Assembly: GCA_044220875.1 (NCBI GenBank)
Contig: JBGAQH010000001.1
Span: 496,001 to 560,000, forward strand
DNA from: JAEUIT01 sp044220875
GTDB taxonomy: Bacteria > Planctomycetota > Phycisphaerae > Phycisphaerales > SM1A02
Length of the DNA: 64,000 nt
Reading direction: 5' to 3'
The notes below the pieces were generated by a model that did no database searches, was not told where the DNA came from, and saw nothing but the letters and a program-made list of their open reading frames with translations. Shown piece after piece: positions 1 to 8,354 of this stretch. Position 1 is the stretch's first letter. Every line of letters begins with the position of its first letter. The position numbers were made by a program, and so were the translations under genes.

Positions 1-159
1 GGCAAGGAGCCGCTCGAGGGCGTCGGTATCGCTCTCCGTTTCCGAGAGCTCGCGTTGCGGTAGGCTCTGCTCGTTGTCCCCGGCCCGATGGGCGAGCCAG
101 ACCAAGAGGCGTTCATCGACGAGCCGGAACGCGACGGGGTGGACGACAACAGTTGTCAT
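1..159 (-). CDS. N-terminal fragment of an unidentified protein, possibly Nudix-like
   Basis: An open frame of 53 codons starts at an ATG and runs off the left edge, so only the N-terminus is visible. It opens MTTVVVHPVAFRLVDERLLV and continues to an LPQREL...ESDTDALERLL stretch. A beta strand, a short LLVWLA strand, then LP-x-R and an acidic/Leu helix recall the start of Nudix/NrtR-type domains (strand, LPGG, ESL..AA.REL), but the GG and the Nudix box proper are not visible, so this is a guess. It is transcribed divergently from pcp, whose start is only 51 bp away. Confidence 0.4.
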   Translation of the reverse strand, partial: MTTVVVHPVAFRLVDERLLVWLAHRAGDNEQSLPQRELSETESDTDALERLLA

Positions 160-210
160 GGGGTATTTGCCTCGGTTGCCAGATGTCCATTCCCCCATCG
201 AAGGAACACC

Positions 211-828
211 ATGCGGGTCTTGTTGACTGGGTTCGAGCCTTTCGGAGGCAGCACAATCAATCCGTCTGCCGAGGCAACTCAGTTGCTTCGGCGTAGGCAG
301 ATTCCCGGGATCGAGTTGATCACGCACCAACTTCCGGTGGTGGGTGGCCTCGCGGTCCGGGAAATCCTCGGGGCGATCGGTGCGGCGCGACCGGACGCGG
401 TCGTCTCCCTGGGCGAGTCGGGGCTGGCCTCGGCGATCACCGTCGAGCGGCTGGCGGCCAACCTCCGCGACTACCGCATCGCCGACAACGCCGGCGGCCA
501 GGTCGCGGACGAGCCTGTTGTTCCCGGCGGACCGGCCGCCTACTTCGCGACGCTCCCGGTGAGGGCGATGCAGTCGGCGATTCATGCCGAGGGGATCCCG
601 GCCGAGCTCTCGATGTCCGCAGGGACGTTCCTCTGCAACGAGGTGATGTACGCGGTCCTCCATCACGCGGCGGCCGAGCGGCTCCCCATGGTCGCGGGCT
701 TCATCCACCTGCCGCAGCTACCCGAACAGGCCGTCGCCGCAGGTCGCGGGAGAGCGTCGATGGATCGCGAGACGGCGACCCGCGGGATCGCAGCGGCGCT
801 GCGGACGCTTCTGCCGATCAGCGCGTAG
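211..828 (+). CDS. pcp: Pyroglutamyl-peptidase I (peptidase C15)
   Basis: Cytoplasmic cysteine peptidase that removes N-terminal pyroglutamate from peptides. The 205-residue product has the family length. It opens MRVLLTGFEPFGG, the hallmark N-terminus, and has the catalytic triad in order: Glu69 in LGESG, Cys142 in GTFLCNE and His166 in GFIHLPQLP. The chosen ATG follows an AAGGA ribosome site 6-7 nt upstream; the frame is open further upstream, but that extension has no family similarity. It stands alone, convergent with the glycosyltransferase gene on the other strand. The family assignment is secure; the physiological substrate is not shown. Confidence 0.93.
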   Translation: MRVLLTGFEPFGGSTINPSAEATQLLRRRQIPGIELITHQLPVVGGLAVREILGAIGAARPDAVVSLGESGLASAITVERLAANLRDYRIADNAGGQVADEPVVPGGPAAYFATLPVRAMQSAIHAEGIPAELSMSAGTFLCNEVMYAVLHHAAAERLPMVAGFIHLPQLPEQAVAAGRGRASMDRETATRGIAAALRTLLPISA

Positions 829-895
829 CGATCAGGTTCCTTCTGCTGCGACGTCCGTGCGGTCGGTGCAAGATCGCACCGCGCCGATCCTCCGA

Positions 896-1990
896 TCAGC
901 CCGCCCGGCGCAGCCGCACCGGCCGCGCCGCGAACGACCACGGCGCGAGCACCGGTCGCGTCTCGTTCACGCGGGCGAGCTGGGCGTCGAGCATCGGCCC
1001 CGGCGAGAGCGTTCCGATGACGAGCGTCTCGGCCTCGCTCTCGGGGACGAGCTTGCCGCCGAAGTCGCGGACGAGCGATTCGATGAGGAGTCCGGCCTTG
1101 CCGTGTTCGACGACCGCGACGCGGCGGCCGGCCAGGAGTCCGCGCTCCTTGGCGAAGGTCGCGCGGGCCGCGGTCTCGCCGGTGAAGCGGGCCCAGTGCT
1201 CGTCGTCCATCGGAACGCGCCGCTGGTCGTTCACGGTTGCGAGGAACTCGGCGAGTCCGCGCTCGTATCCCTCGAGTGCGTTCTCCTTGCGGGCGATTCC
1301 CTCGTACCGCTCGATCGTCTCGCGAAGGGCCGCCTCGTAGAGGCGTTCGGGCGCATAGCGGCGGAGCACCCAGCCGTTGTTCCGCATGAGCCGTCCTAAC
1401 ACCACGCCCATGTCGCGGTTGGTCGGCGTCTTGGTGTGCAGCACGCGGAAGCGCGGGTCGTGGACGATGCGGCGGCCGCCGAGGAGAAAGCGGGCGCAGA
1501 GGTCGTACTCCTCGACGTAGAAGTGGAAGGCGGGGTCGTAGCCGCCGGCGGTGACGAAGGCTTCGCGCCGGATCGCGGCGCCGCAGCCGACGATGACCTC
1601 GGGCAGGCCGCCCTGCTCGTGGCCGCCGCCGGGGAGGAGAATCTCGGCGCCGATGGCCGCGACGTCGGGCTCTGCGTCCTCAAGCGCCTCGACGAAGCGC
1701 ATGTCGAGCGGATGCGAGTCGTCGTCGAGCATGACGATCCACTTCGCGCTGGCGATGCGCACGCCGTCGTTGCGGGCCGCCGCCCCCTCGTTCTTCGGGC
1801 GCCGCAGCGTGCACGCCCGCCAGCCGTTGGGCAGCCGGGCCGGAAGCGACGCCGGCTCGTGCGAGTGGTTGTCGACGACGATCACCTCGGCCGGCACCGT
1901 CGGCTCCATCGCCCCGAGCATCGCGACGGTGTGGGCGAGCTCCTGCGGTCGATTGCGGGTTGGGAGGACGAAGCTGACGACCGGTTCCAT
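896..1990 (-). CDS. Family 2 glycosyltransferase with a C-terminal extra domain
   Basis: 364-residue GT2-type transferase, GT-A fold, cytoplasmic. The N-terminal domain (about 1-220) has VSFVLPTRNRP, the nucleotide-binding IVVDNHS strand, and a DDD metal-binding motif in VMLDDDSHP. It is followed by GGYDPAFHFYVEEYDLCARFLLGGR, the acceptor-side signature of rhamnosyl/galactosyl-like GT2 enzymes. After about residue 290 comes a short Rossmann-like segment (RRVAVVEHGKAG...) that the catalytic fold does not need. The ATG at 1990 is the first Met of the GT2 fold. It lies 35 bp downstream of the HldE-like gene on the same strand, suggesting one operon for a heptose-type glycan. Donor and acceptor are unknown. 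Confidence 0.85.
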   Translation of the reverse strand: MEPVVSFVLPTRNRPQELAHTVAMLGAMEPTVPAEVIVVDNHSHEPASLPARLPNGWRACTLRRPKNEGAAARNDGVRIASAKWIVMLDDDSHPLDMRFVEALEDAEPDVAAIGAEILLPGGGHEQGGLPEVIVGCGAAIRREAFVTAGGYDPAFHFYVEEYDLCARFLLGGRRIVHDPRFRVLHTKTPTNRDMGVVLGRLMRNNGWVLRRYAPERLYEAALRETIERYEGIARKENALEGYERGLAEFLATVNDQRRVPMDDEHWARFTGETAARATFAKERGLLAGRRVAVVEHGKAGLLIESLVRDFGGKLVPESEAETLVIGTLSPGPMLDAQLARVNETRPVLAPWSFAARPVRLRRAG

Positions 1991-2025
1991 GACGTTCACT
2001 CTCGTTCCGTGAGGCGTGAGGTCGC

Positions 2026-3645
2026 TCAGATGGCGGCGGCGCCGACCAGCGTAGCCGACGGCGCCAGCCCATAGGCGAGTTGGGCATTGTGGAGGCGGAG
2101 GAGTCCGCGCCGGATCTCCGCCGCGTCGATCGGGATGTTGCCGAGCCGCTGGGCCTCGGAGGCCGCGGCGACGTTGCCGAGGATCGCGGCCTGGGCGACG
2201 GTGCCGCCGGCGGCGAGCGTGAGCGTCGCGGCCGAGAGCAGGGCGTCGCCGCAGCCGAGCTGGTCGACCGCGAACGGCGCGAAGCTCGGAACGTGCTCGC
2301 CCGCGACCCGCTCGAGCCACCGGGCGCCCTCGCGTCCCGCGTCGCCGGGGCGGTCGAAGGCGATGAGTCCGTCGGGACCTAACGTGACGATCGCGGAGCG
2401 CGACCTGGTGACGTCGAGCAGTCCCCACACGACGCTCGCGAGGCCGTCCTCGGGCAGGTGCATCGCCTCGCGCACCTCCGACTCGCTCGGGCAGAGGAGA
2501 TCCATCTCGTCGAAGCCGAGCAGGCTCGCCCGCCGTCCGCTCACGTCACCGGCGAGGATGCCGACGCCGCGGCGCAGTCCATGGCAGAGCGGGCCGAGCG
2601 ACGCGGCGTTGAGGAGCCCCAGCGCGAAGTCGGCGATGATCGCCGCGTCGGCGCCGCGGGCGGCGTCGGTCGCGATCTCGAGATAGCGGTCGCGCTGCGA
2701 CGCGTCGAGGTCGATCCGCTGGCCGAGGTCGAGCTTCATGACCTTCTGGGCGCCGACGAGGAAGCGCTGCTTCTCGACGATCGGGCGCTCGCACTCGACG
2801 TAGCGGGTCTCGATGCCGCGGTCGGCGAGGCGGCGGCGCATCCGCTCGCTCTCGAGGCTGCGCGGCAGGCTGGTGACGAGGGTGGGCGAGGCGCCCATTG
2901 CGGCGAGGTGCTGGGCGATGATCGCCGCGCCGCCGTCGAAACTCCGCCTGTCGATCGGGCGGAGCGAGAGGATCGGCGACTCGCCGGCGACCTCGGCCCG
3001 GTCGCAGATGACGTAGGTGTCGACGATCACGTCGCCGCAGACGACGACCTTCTTGCCGCGGAAGTTGCCGACCACGCGGTCGACGCCGGCGGCATCGAGA
3101 TCATGGCGATGGACGAGCTCCCGGACCTTCGCCTGGAACGGATCGGTGCGGGCCTCCATCGCGGCGATGAGGGCCGTCGACGAGAAGACGATGTCGCCCG
3201 AGGAAAAGACGACGCGGCCGCCGTGGCGCTCGACGATCTGCCGTTCGAGGAGGAAGCGCGGGTCGCCGTTCCGCTCGTACTCCTTGCCCTTCACGTAGAC
3301 GTCGGGCCGGGTGTGGTCTAACAGTTCGGCCGCCGTCGGCTGGTCGTCGATCGCGACCCAGTCGACGAAATCAAGCGCGGCGAGGTTCTCGGCGCGGAGC
3401 TCCTGCGGGATGAGCGGCCGACCGTCGCCCTTCGACATGACCGCGTCGCCGGTGACGGTGACGAGCAGGCGCGTGCCGAAGGTGCGGGCGTGGCGCAGGT
3501 GCCGGATGTGCCCGGGGTGGACGATGTCGAAGCAGCCGTGGCACTGGACGACGGTCTCGCCCGCTTCCTGTGCAGCGCGCACCGCGGCGGAGACCTGCTC
3601 GACCGTCAAGATTTTCCCGTGACCGGCATGACCCGCGTGACCCAC
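2026..3645 (-). CDS. hldE: HldE-like bifunctional protein, nucleotidyltransferase and PfkB kinase in swapped order
   Basis: 539-residue protein with the two activities that make ADP-heptose in LPS pathways, but in reverse order to E. coli HldE. First comes a cytidylyltransferase-like domain (CHGCFDIVHPGH, HxGH at residues 43-46, and VSGD/VKGKEY later). A PfkB/ribokinase-type sugar kinase follows (from about 170: VVVCGDVIVDTY, AEVAGESPIL, and GCGDA near the C-terminus holding the catalytic Asp, where the family usually has GAGDx). The start is GTG at 3645, set by AAGGAG eight nt upstream. The first ten residues form an odd GHAGHAGHG repeat. GmhA/GmhB are not in the window. The swapped arrangement may be a lineage form; substrate not shown. 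Confidence 0.85.
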   Translation of the reverse strand: MGHAGHAGHGKILTVEQVSAAVRAAQEAGETVVQCHGCFDIVHPGHIRHLRHARTFGTRLLVTVTGDAVMSKGDGRPLIPQELRAENLAALDFVDWVAIDDQPTAAELLDHTRPDVYVKGKEYERNGDPRFLLERQIVERHGGRVVFSSGDIVFSSTALIAAMEARTDPFQAKVRELVHRHDLDAAGVDRVVGNFRGKKVVVCGDVIVDTYVICDRAEVAGESPILSLRPIDRRSFDGGAAIIAQHLAAMGASPTLVTSLPRSLESERMRRRLADRGIETRYVECERPIVEKQRFLVGAQKVMKLDLGQRIDLDASQRDRYLEIATDAARGADAAIIADFALGLLNAASLGPLCHGLRRGVGILAGDVSGRRASLLGFDEMDLLCPSESEVREAMHLPEDGLASVVWGLLDVTRSRSAIVTLGPDGLIAFDRPGDAGREGARWLERVAGEHVPSFAPFAVDQLGCGDALLSAATLTLAAGGTVAQAAILGNVAAASEAQRLGNIPIDAAEIRRGLLRLHNAQLAYGLAPSATLVGAAAI

Positions 3646-3892
3646 TGGGAGCGCTCCTTCCGTCGTCGATCCGCTCAGCCCGTGGCAAACGTCATGGGGG
3701 CTGCTCAAGCCTGCGCCGACCGCGCATCCAAGGTGGTGAGAATCGACCGATCCGCTTGGCCTTCTGCACTTTGCGTGCCCCGCGACGGGGCTGTGCCGCG
3801 CCTGGGTTCGCGGCATCGGCGCGACCCCCGGCGATCGCCGGTCCGGCGACCGAAACTGCACCCCTCGCGCAACGATCGCCGACGAAGCAGGC

Positions 3893-4591
3893 GTGTCCGT
3901 CGACCCCACCGAGCCGCTTGTCTCCATCGTCATCCCGACCTTCCGCCGTCCCGAGGCCCTCGCCCGGTGCCTCTCCTCGGTGAGGGCCAACGTGCCGATG
4001 TCCCACGAGGTCATCTGCGTCACGGTCGCCGGCGACAAACCCACCGAGGCGATCGTCGCCACCTCCGGCGTCCGCCACATCCGCCAGGCCGAGCGACTCG
4101 GCTTCGTCCGCGCCGCCAACGCCGGCTTCCGGGCCGCGACGGGGCGATGGCTCCTTCAACTCAACGACGACTGCCGGCTGCTCCCGCACTCGGTCGGCAA
4201 CGCCATCCGATTCCTGAGCGTTCCCGCTCACGCAACAGTCGGACAGGCTGCGTTCTTCCACGACACGCCCGTCACCCGCAACGTCTACCAGCAGATCGAC
4301 CTCGACGGCCGGACCTTCCGGGTGCTGCATGTCCGGGGTCTCTGCTACGCGAACTTCGGCCTCGTCCGCCGGTCGCTGGCCGAGAGGCTCGGCCACTTCG
4401 ACGAGCGCTACCGGATGTACGGGGCCGACCCCGACTTCTCGCTGAAGATCTGGCACGAGGCAGCCATGGAAGTGCGGCCCTGTCCGGGGGCGCTCGTCGA
4501 GCACGACGAGCTCGTCGACGAGCGTTCCGCCGAGGAGCGTCCAGGTCAGCACGACGACAACGCGGCCCTCTTCCTGAAGTGGGGCCTTTGA
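3893..4591 (+). CDS. Family 2 glycosyltransferase
   Basis: 232-residue GT2 enzyme without transmembrane segments. LVSIVIPTFRRPEAL is the first strand and loop of the GT-A fold, LLQLNDDCRLLP carries the DxD-type metal motif, and GLCYANFGLVRRSLAERLGHFDERYRMYGADPDFSLKIW matches the acceptor helix region (FDE...D.DFS.K). The start is GTG with a weak upstream purine run, but it is the only start that keeps the N-terminal strand intact. It is divergent from the HldE-like gene, sharing a 247-bp upstream region, so both may act on the same surface glycan. Specificity unknown. Confidence 0.8.
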   Translation: MSVDPTEPLVSIVIPTFRRPEALARCLSSVRANVPMSHEVICVTVAGDKPTEAIVATSGVRHIRQAERLGFVRAANAGFRAATGRWLLQLNDDCRLLPHSVGNAIRFLSVPAHATVGQAAFFHDTPVTRNVYQQIDLDGRTFRVLHVRGLCYANFGLVRRSLAERLGHFDERYRMYGADPDFSLKIWHEAAMEVRPCPGALVEHDELVDERSAEERPGQHDDNAALFLKWGL

Positions 4592-4673
4592 CGGGTGATG
4601 GAGGCCCCTGCGGCGAAGCCGCTGGCGCCTGCGGCGGCGCCGCCGGTCGTATGGCTGCGATAGCATCCGCCGC

Positions 4674-5426
4674 GTGCCTCTGGTTGTGCTTGATCTTCGA
4701 GCGCCCTGTGTGACGCTCACGCTCAACGACCCCGATCGCCGGAACGCGATGTCGACGGCAATGTTCGACGCGCTCGAGTCGGCGATCGCCGCCGCCTCGA
4801 AGCACGAGACGAGCCCGGTGCTCCGCATCCGCGGCGCCGGCGCGGCCTTTTGTGCCGGCTTCGACCTCGGGGCGTGCGTCGCCGACCGTGCACTCCTCGG
4901 CACCTTCATCCGCCGCCTGAGTCGCGTCAATCGAGCGATCCGGCGCCTCCGCCAGGTCGTCGTCGTCGAGGTGCAGGGGGCCGCCCTTGCCGGAGGCTGT
5001 GCGCTCCTCTCGGCCTGCGATTTCGTCTGCGTCGCGCCGGACGCGACCCTTGGCTATCCCGTCCACCGGATCGGCGTCTCGCCGGCGGTGAGCCTGCCGA
5101 CGCTTCGCCTGGCGACGGGCGGAGCGGCGCGGCCGCTCACGCTTGGCGGCGATCTCATCGATGGCCGCACCGCCCTCCGGATCGGGCTTGCGACCCATTG
5201 CGCGCCCTCGGCCGAGGCGCTGCCCGCGCTGGTCGACGAGCTCGCCGACCGACTGCGTGCGAAGGGACCGGTGGCGCTCGCCGCGACCAAGCGGTGGCTC
5301 AACGAACTCGACGGCAGCGATCGCGATGACGCGTTCGACCGCACCGTCGAGGGTTCTGCGTCGCTCTGTGCGGGCGATGAGTGCGTCTCGATGCTCGCGT
5401 CCTTCTGGAGCGCCCGCAAGCTCTGA
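4674..5426 (+). CDS. Crotonase-family protein lacking the usual catalytic glutamates
   Basis: 250-residue enoyl-CoA hydratase/isomerase-fold protein. The oxyanion-hole segment FCAGFDLGA and the QGAALAGGCALLSACDFVC helix are present, so CoA-thioester binding is likely. The two acid residues of a hydratase are replaced: the Glu after GGC is Ala, and the Glu in the following GYPE loop is His (GYPVHRIG). It is followed 8 bp later by a paralog of equal length; both share TKxWLNELDGS near the C-terminus, so they arose by tandem duplication. It may be a non-hydratase crotonase (isomerase, thioesterase) or a degenerate partner subunit. GTG start; the alternative downstream Met would cut the first strand. 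Confidence 0.8.
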   Translation: MPLVVLDLRAPCVTLTLNDPDRRNAMSTAMFDALESAIAAASKHETSPVLRIRGAGAAFCAGFDLGACVADRALLGTFIRRLSRVNRAIRRLRQVVVVEVQGAALAGGCALLSACDFVCVAPDATLGYPVHRIGVSPAVSLPTLRLATGGAARPLTLGGDLIDGRTALRIGLATHCAPSAEALPALVDELADRLRAKGPVALAATKRWLNELDGSDRDDAFDRTVEGSASLCAGDECVSMLASFWSARKL

Positions 5427-5434
5427 GACTTCCC

Positions 5435-6187
5435 ATGCCGACCTCTGACCTTGTTCGTCTTTCGATTGCCGACGGCGTTGCGACGCTGACCCTCAACCGT
5501 CCCGAGGCCCGCAACGCGCTCTCGCTTCCGCTCATCCAGGCGATGGGCGAAGGCGTGCGCCGCGTCGCCGCGGACGAGTCGGTGCGAGTCCTGATCGTCG
5601 GTGGCGAAGGCAAGGTCTTCTGCGCCGGCATGGACCTCAAGGCGGTGGCGAACGATCCGGTCGCGATGGGCGAGATGTTACGTGAGCTCAGTCGCGTGAC
5701 GCGATCGCTGCGACGCCTGCCGATCCCGACGATCGCCCGGGTGCAGGGCGCAGCCGTCGGCGGCGGATGCGGGATCATGGTCGTCTGCGATTTCGCCGTG
5801 ACGCACGCCGAGTCGAAGGTCGGCTACCCCGAGGTCGACCTCGGCGTCTGTCCTGCGGTCGTCGCTCCATGGCTCATCCGAAAGATCGGGGCGGGCCGAG
5901 CCCGAGCCATGCTCTTGGCCGGCGGCACGATGTCAGGCAAGGAGGGTTTCGACGCGGGCCTTGCGACGCATCTCTGCGAGCTCGACACGCTCGACGAGAC
6001 GGCGCGATCGATCGCCAAGCGCCTCGTCGCCGGCGGCCCCAAGGCCCTCGCCGCGACGAAGGCATGGCTCAACGAACTCGACGGCAGCAACGAAGACGCG
6101 GTCCTCGACAAGGCCGCGGAGATCAGCGCGACGATCATTGCTGGCGACGAGGCGCAGGGGCGGCTGCGGGCAATCTTCGCGCGGTGA
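5435..6187 (+). CDS. Enoyl-CoA hydratase/isomerase family protein, LiuC-like
   Basis: 250-residue crotonase-fold enzyme and tandem paralog of the preceding gene. FCAGMDLKA and GAAVGGGCGIMVVCDFAV form the oxyanion hole. GYPEVDLGVCPAVVAPWLI keeps one catalytic Glu, and its LG-x-CPAVV-P wording resembles methylglutaconyl-CoA hydratases (AUH/LiuC), although the first acid position (GGGCE in classic hydratases) is Gly. A role in branched-chain or fatty acyl-CoA breakdown is plausible but no other leucine-catabolism gene is nearby. The gene ends 5-9 bp before the first CACAGAG inverted-repeat arm, which probably acts as its transcript end. Confidence 0.84.
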   Translation: MPTSDLVRLSIADGVATLTLNRPEARNALSLPLIQAMGEGVRRVAADESVRVLIVGGEGKVFCAGMDLKAVANDPVAMGEMLRELSRVTRSLRRLPIPTIARVQGAAVGGGCGIMVVCDFAVTHAESKVGYPEVDLGVCPAVVAPWLIRKIGAGRARAMLLAGGTMSGKEGFDAGLATHLCELDTLDETARSIAKRLVAGGPKALAATKAWLNELDGSNEDAVLDKAAEISATIIAGDEAQGRLRAIFAR

Positions 6188-6191
6188 GTGA

Positions 6192-6447
6192 GAGGGATTC
6201 AACACAGAGGCACAGAGAACACAGAGGTTCACAGAGCAGATATGTAAGGCGAAGAGAAGGCCTTCGAAGCCATGGGGGCCCAACTTCCGCCGCACCGCCG
6301 ACCTAGAACAACGTGAGCGTGGTTCCTCGATCGAGTCCGCTCGCCTCTCCGGTCGCGTGGCCGACGGCCGTTGCCGTCGATCGCCTTTCCGATGCGCGCC
6401 TTCTCTGTGGCCCTCTGCGTTCTCTGTGCCTCTGTGTTGAATCTCCC
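6192..6447. repeat. CACAGAG inverted-repeat element A
   Basis: A left arm (6192-6238) carries four CACAGAG heptamers separated by 1-3 nt after a GGATTCAA lead. A right arm (6402-6447) is its near-perfect reverse complement, ending TTGAATCTCCCTC. About 165 bp of unrelated DNA lies between. The element sits exactly between the convergent ends of the crotonase and aldo/keto reductase genes, and its last bases overlap the reductase stop codon. It could form a long hairpin and serve as a terminator, or be a miniature non-coding mobile element. Element B at 8117 has the same arms. Confidence 0.85.
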
Positions 6448-7353
6448 TCACCCAAGCGCACGCCAGGTCGATCCGACTTTGGCGTAGGCGGAATTGAGAG
6501 CTTCGAGCACCGGCGACGGCAACGGACCTTCGGCTGCCGTGCGGGCGATGTCGAGAATGTGCGCAGCGTGGCTTGAGCCGACGAGGGCGCTTGTGATGCC
6601 GTCGGTGTGGGCGGCGAAGCGGATCGCGGTCTTTAGCCAGGCGAGCCCCTCAGGAGGCTGGCGCATCGCGAAACTCTCCCACCGCGGCCAATACTGCGCC
6701 GCGTACTCGCTGCGCGGGCGTTCGCTGCGACCTGGGATCGCGTTCGCTAATGGGCGCTTCGAGAGGACGCCGATGCCGCGTGCGGCGGCGTGCGCGATCG
6801 TGGTGGCGTTGGCCCGGTCGAGGATGTTGAAGGTCGCTTCGATCACGTCGAAGCGGCCGCAGGCGACGGCGTAGGCGAGGGCGTCGTTGTCGCCGCTGTA
6901 GCCGATGAAGCGGGCCTTGCCGGCGTGGCGCAGCCGTTCGACCGTCTCGATGACTTCGCCGCGCTCGAGCGTCTCGCGCGGGCAACTGTGGAGGAGAAGG
7001 ACGTCGACGCGATCGGTGCGCAGCGCTTCGAGCGATGCGTTGACGGTCTGGACGATCTCCGCAGGCGTCCAGCGCGGCTCAAACGCGCTGGTCCAGCCGC
7101 ACTTCGTCACGACGGTCACGGCGTCGCGGATCGGTTCGATCGCCTGACCGACAAATCGCTCCGAGTTGCCATAGGAAGACGCCGTGTCGATGAGGCTAAC
7201 GCCAGCATCGACGACGGCGCGGAGGGTTCGTTCGGCATCCGCGTACTGGCGACCGGCGCGGCCCAGCGCCTCGGCACCGAAGCCGACGATCGGGACGCGC
7301 GGTCCGCCGCGGACGAGCTCGCGCATCGGCAGGGAACCGACGGCGGCGCTCAT
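6448..7353 (-). CDS. Aldo/keto reductase
   Basis: 301-residue NADPH-dependent oxidoreductase of the AKR (TIM-barrel) superfamily, cytosolic. The catalytic tetrad is visible in order: Asp and Tyr in LIDTASSYGNSE, Lys in TVVTKCGW, and His in VDVLLLHSC. The nucleotide-binding end is also present (IGVLSKRPLANA, and SALVGSSHAAHILD near the C-terminus). The start ATG overlaps the stop of the upstream methyltransferase (ATGA, 4 bp), so the two are translationally coupled. With a TylF-like methyltransferase partner and a glycan locus next door, a sugar or ketide substrate is possible but unproven. Confidence 0.88.
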   Translation of the reverse strand: MSAAVGSLPMRELVRGGPRVPIVGFGAEALGRAGRQYADAERTLRAVVDAGVSLIDTASSYGNSERFVGQAIEPIRDAVTVVTKCGWTSAFEPRWTPAEIVQTVNASLEALRTDRVDVLLLHSCPRETLERGEVIETVERLRHAGKARFIGYSGDNDALAYAVACGRFDVIEATFNILDRANATTIAHAAARGIGVLSKRPLANAIPGRSERPRSEYAAQYWPRWESFAMRQPPEGLAWLKTAIRFAAHTDGITSALVGSSHAAHILDIARTAAEGPLPSPVLEALNSAYAKVGSTWRALG

Positions 7354-8102
7354 TCGCCGATCACGCAGTAGGAGACGTAGGAATCGAAGGGCATGCGGCG
7401 GATCCGGATGTTCCGGAGCCCTAACACTTCGTCCACCGCGAGCGTCTCGCCGGGGAACATCTTCGCGTTCAGCTCATCGAACACGACGACGGCACCCTTC
7501 GGCATGCGCGGCAGGAAGGTCTCGAGCGCGACCTTGGTCGGCTCGTAGAGATCGAGGTCGAGGTAGAGCATGCTCACCACGAGATGCGGGTTGAGCTTGA
7601 GGTACGCCGGGCCGGTCTTGCAGAGGTCGCCCTTGACGAGTTCGACCTTCGGAATGTGGGCGATGGGACGATTCTGGTCGTAGAGCGAGACCGCCCGCTG
7701 CACGTCATCGAGCGGCGAACCGGTCAGCCCGCCCTCGACGAGATGCGACGAGTCACCCTCGGTGCGGTCGGCGTCGCTGATCGACGGGAACCCCTCGAAG
7801 GTGTCGAAGCCGATCACCTTCCGGACGTGGTTGGCCGGCTCGAAGATCGACGAGAGCTTCGCCCAGGTCAGAAGTCCGGCGCCGTGCAGCACGCCGCACT
7901 CGACGATCGAGCCGTTGACCTCGAGGATCTCCTTGAAGATCTCGTAGCGGGCCAGGAACTTCGCGATCGCCTGCCGCGACGCGAACTTCGGAAACCCGTC
8001 GATCCGCTCGGCAAGCGATCCGGCGGAACTCTCAAACACGCTCTCCATCATCGAGAACTGCGTGAGATCGGCCTTCGATTGGTTCTTCGGTTCGCGAATC
8101 AT
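7350..8102 (-). CDS. TylF/macrocin-O-methyltransferase-like SAM methyltransferase
   Basis: 250-residue protein resembling the TylF family of SAM-dependent O-methyltransferases, which methylate sugars on natural products. Recognisable parts are the SAM-binding GSIVECGVLHGAGLLTWA, the acidic FDTFEGFPS loop after strand 2, and LYLDLDLYEPTKVALE with the metal-binding acidic cluster. These are followed by GAVVVFDELN. The chosen ATG (8102) lies just inside repeat element B; the frame stays open upstream only by reading through the repeat (a Cys/Leu-rich artefact), so longer starts are rejected. Its stop overlaps the aldo/keto reductase start. A glycan-modifying role is likely from context only. Confidence 0.82.
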   Translation of the reverse strand: MIREPKNQSKADLTQFSMMESVFESSAGSLAERIDGFPKFASRQAIAKFLARYEIFKEILEVNGSIVECGVLHGAGLLTWAKLSSIFEPANHVRKVIGFDTFEGFPSISDADRTEGDSSHLVEGGLTGSPLDDVQRAVSLYDQNRPIAHIPKVELVKGDLCKTGPAYLKLNPHLVVSMLYLDLDLYEPTKVALETFLPRMPKGAVVVFDELNAKMFPGETLAVDEVLGLRNIRIRRMPFDSYVSYCVIGE

Positions 8103-8116
8103 GCGGTTCTCGGGGA

Positions 8117-8331
8117 AAGGGGATTCAACACAGAGGCACAGAGGACACAGAGGGCCACAGAGAGGATCGAGGAATGAGTGCGGCTTGGGTTCAGAGGGTG
8201 AGGAGTAGGTGATCACGTCGTCGCGCAATGCTCGAGCCCTTTGGGTTCGATGGGCTGGCGTCCGCGGATCTTCATCGCCTTGCGCTGCTCTGTGGCCCTC
8301 TGTGTCCTCTGTGCCTCTGTGTTCAATCTGC
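8117..8331. repeat. CACAGAG inverted-repeat element B
   Basis: Second copy of the element at 6192. The left arm (8119-8165) has four CACAGAG heptamers behind GGATTCAA, and the right arm (8286-8330) is the reverse complement ending GTTCAATCTG. About 120 bp of spacer has no resemblance to the spacer of copy A. It lies between two same-strand genes (PhyH and the TylF-like methyltransferase) and abuts the methyltransferase start codon. No transposase, no clear target-site duplication. Similar CACAGAG tracts are known to me from other environmental bacterial genomes, often mis-called as tiny Leu/Cys-rich proteins. Confidence 0.85.
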
Positions 8332-8354
8332 CCGTCGCGCTTCGGCCGTCGATG

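Noticed and set aside
864..881. CGGTGC / GCACCG hairpin between the convergent pcp and GT2 genes as a terminator
   Set aside because: Only six base pairs and no T run on either strand.
6313..6576. Short plus-strand frame with LCGPLRSLCLCVE
   Set aside because: It is a translation of the repeat arm continued into the antisense of the aldo/keto reductase gene.
8103..8228. Longer N-terminus for the TylF-like methyltransferase
   Set aside because: The extra residues are the Leu/Cys-rich translation of the CACAGAG repeat.
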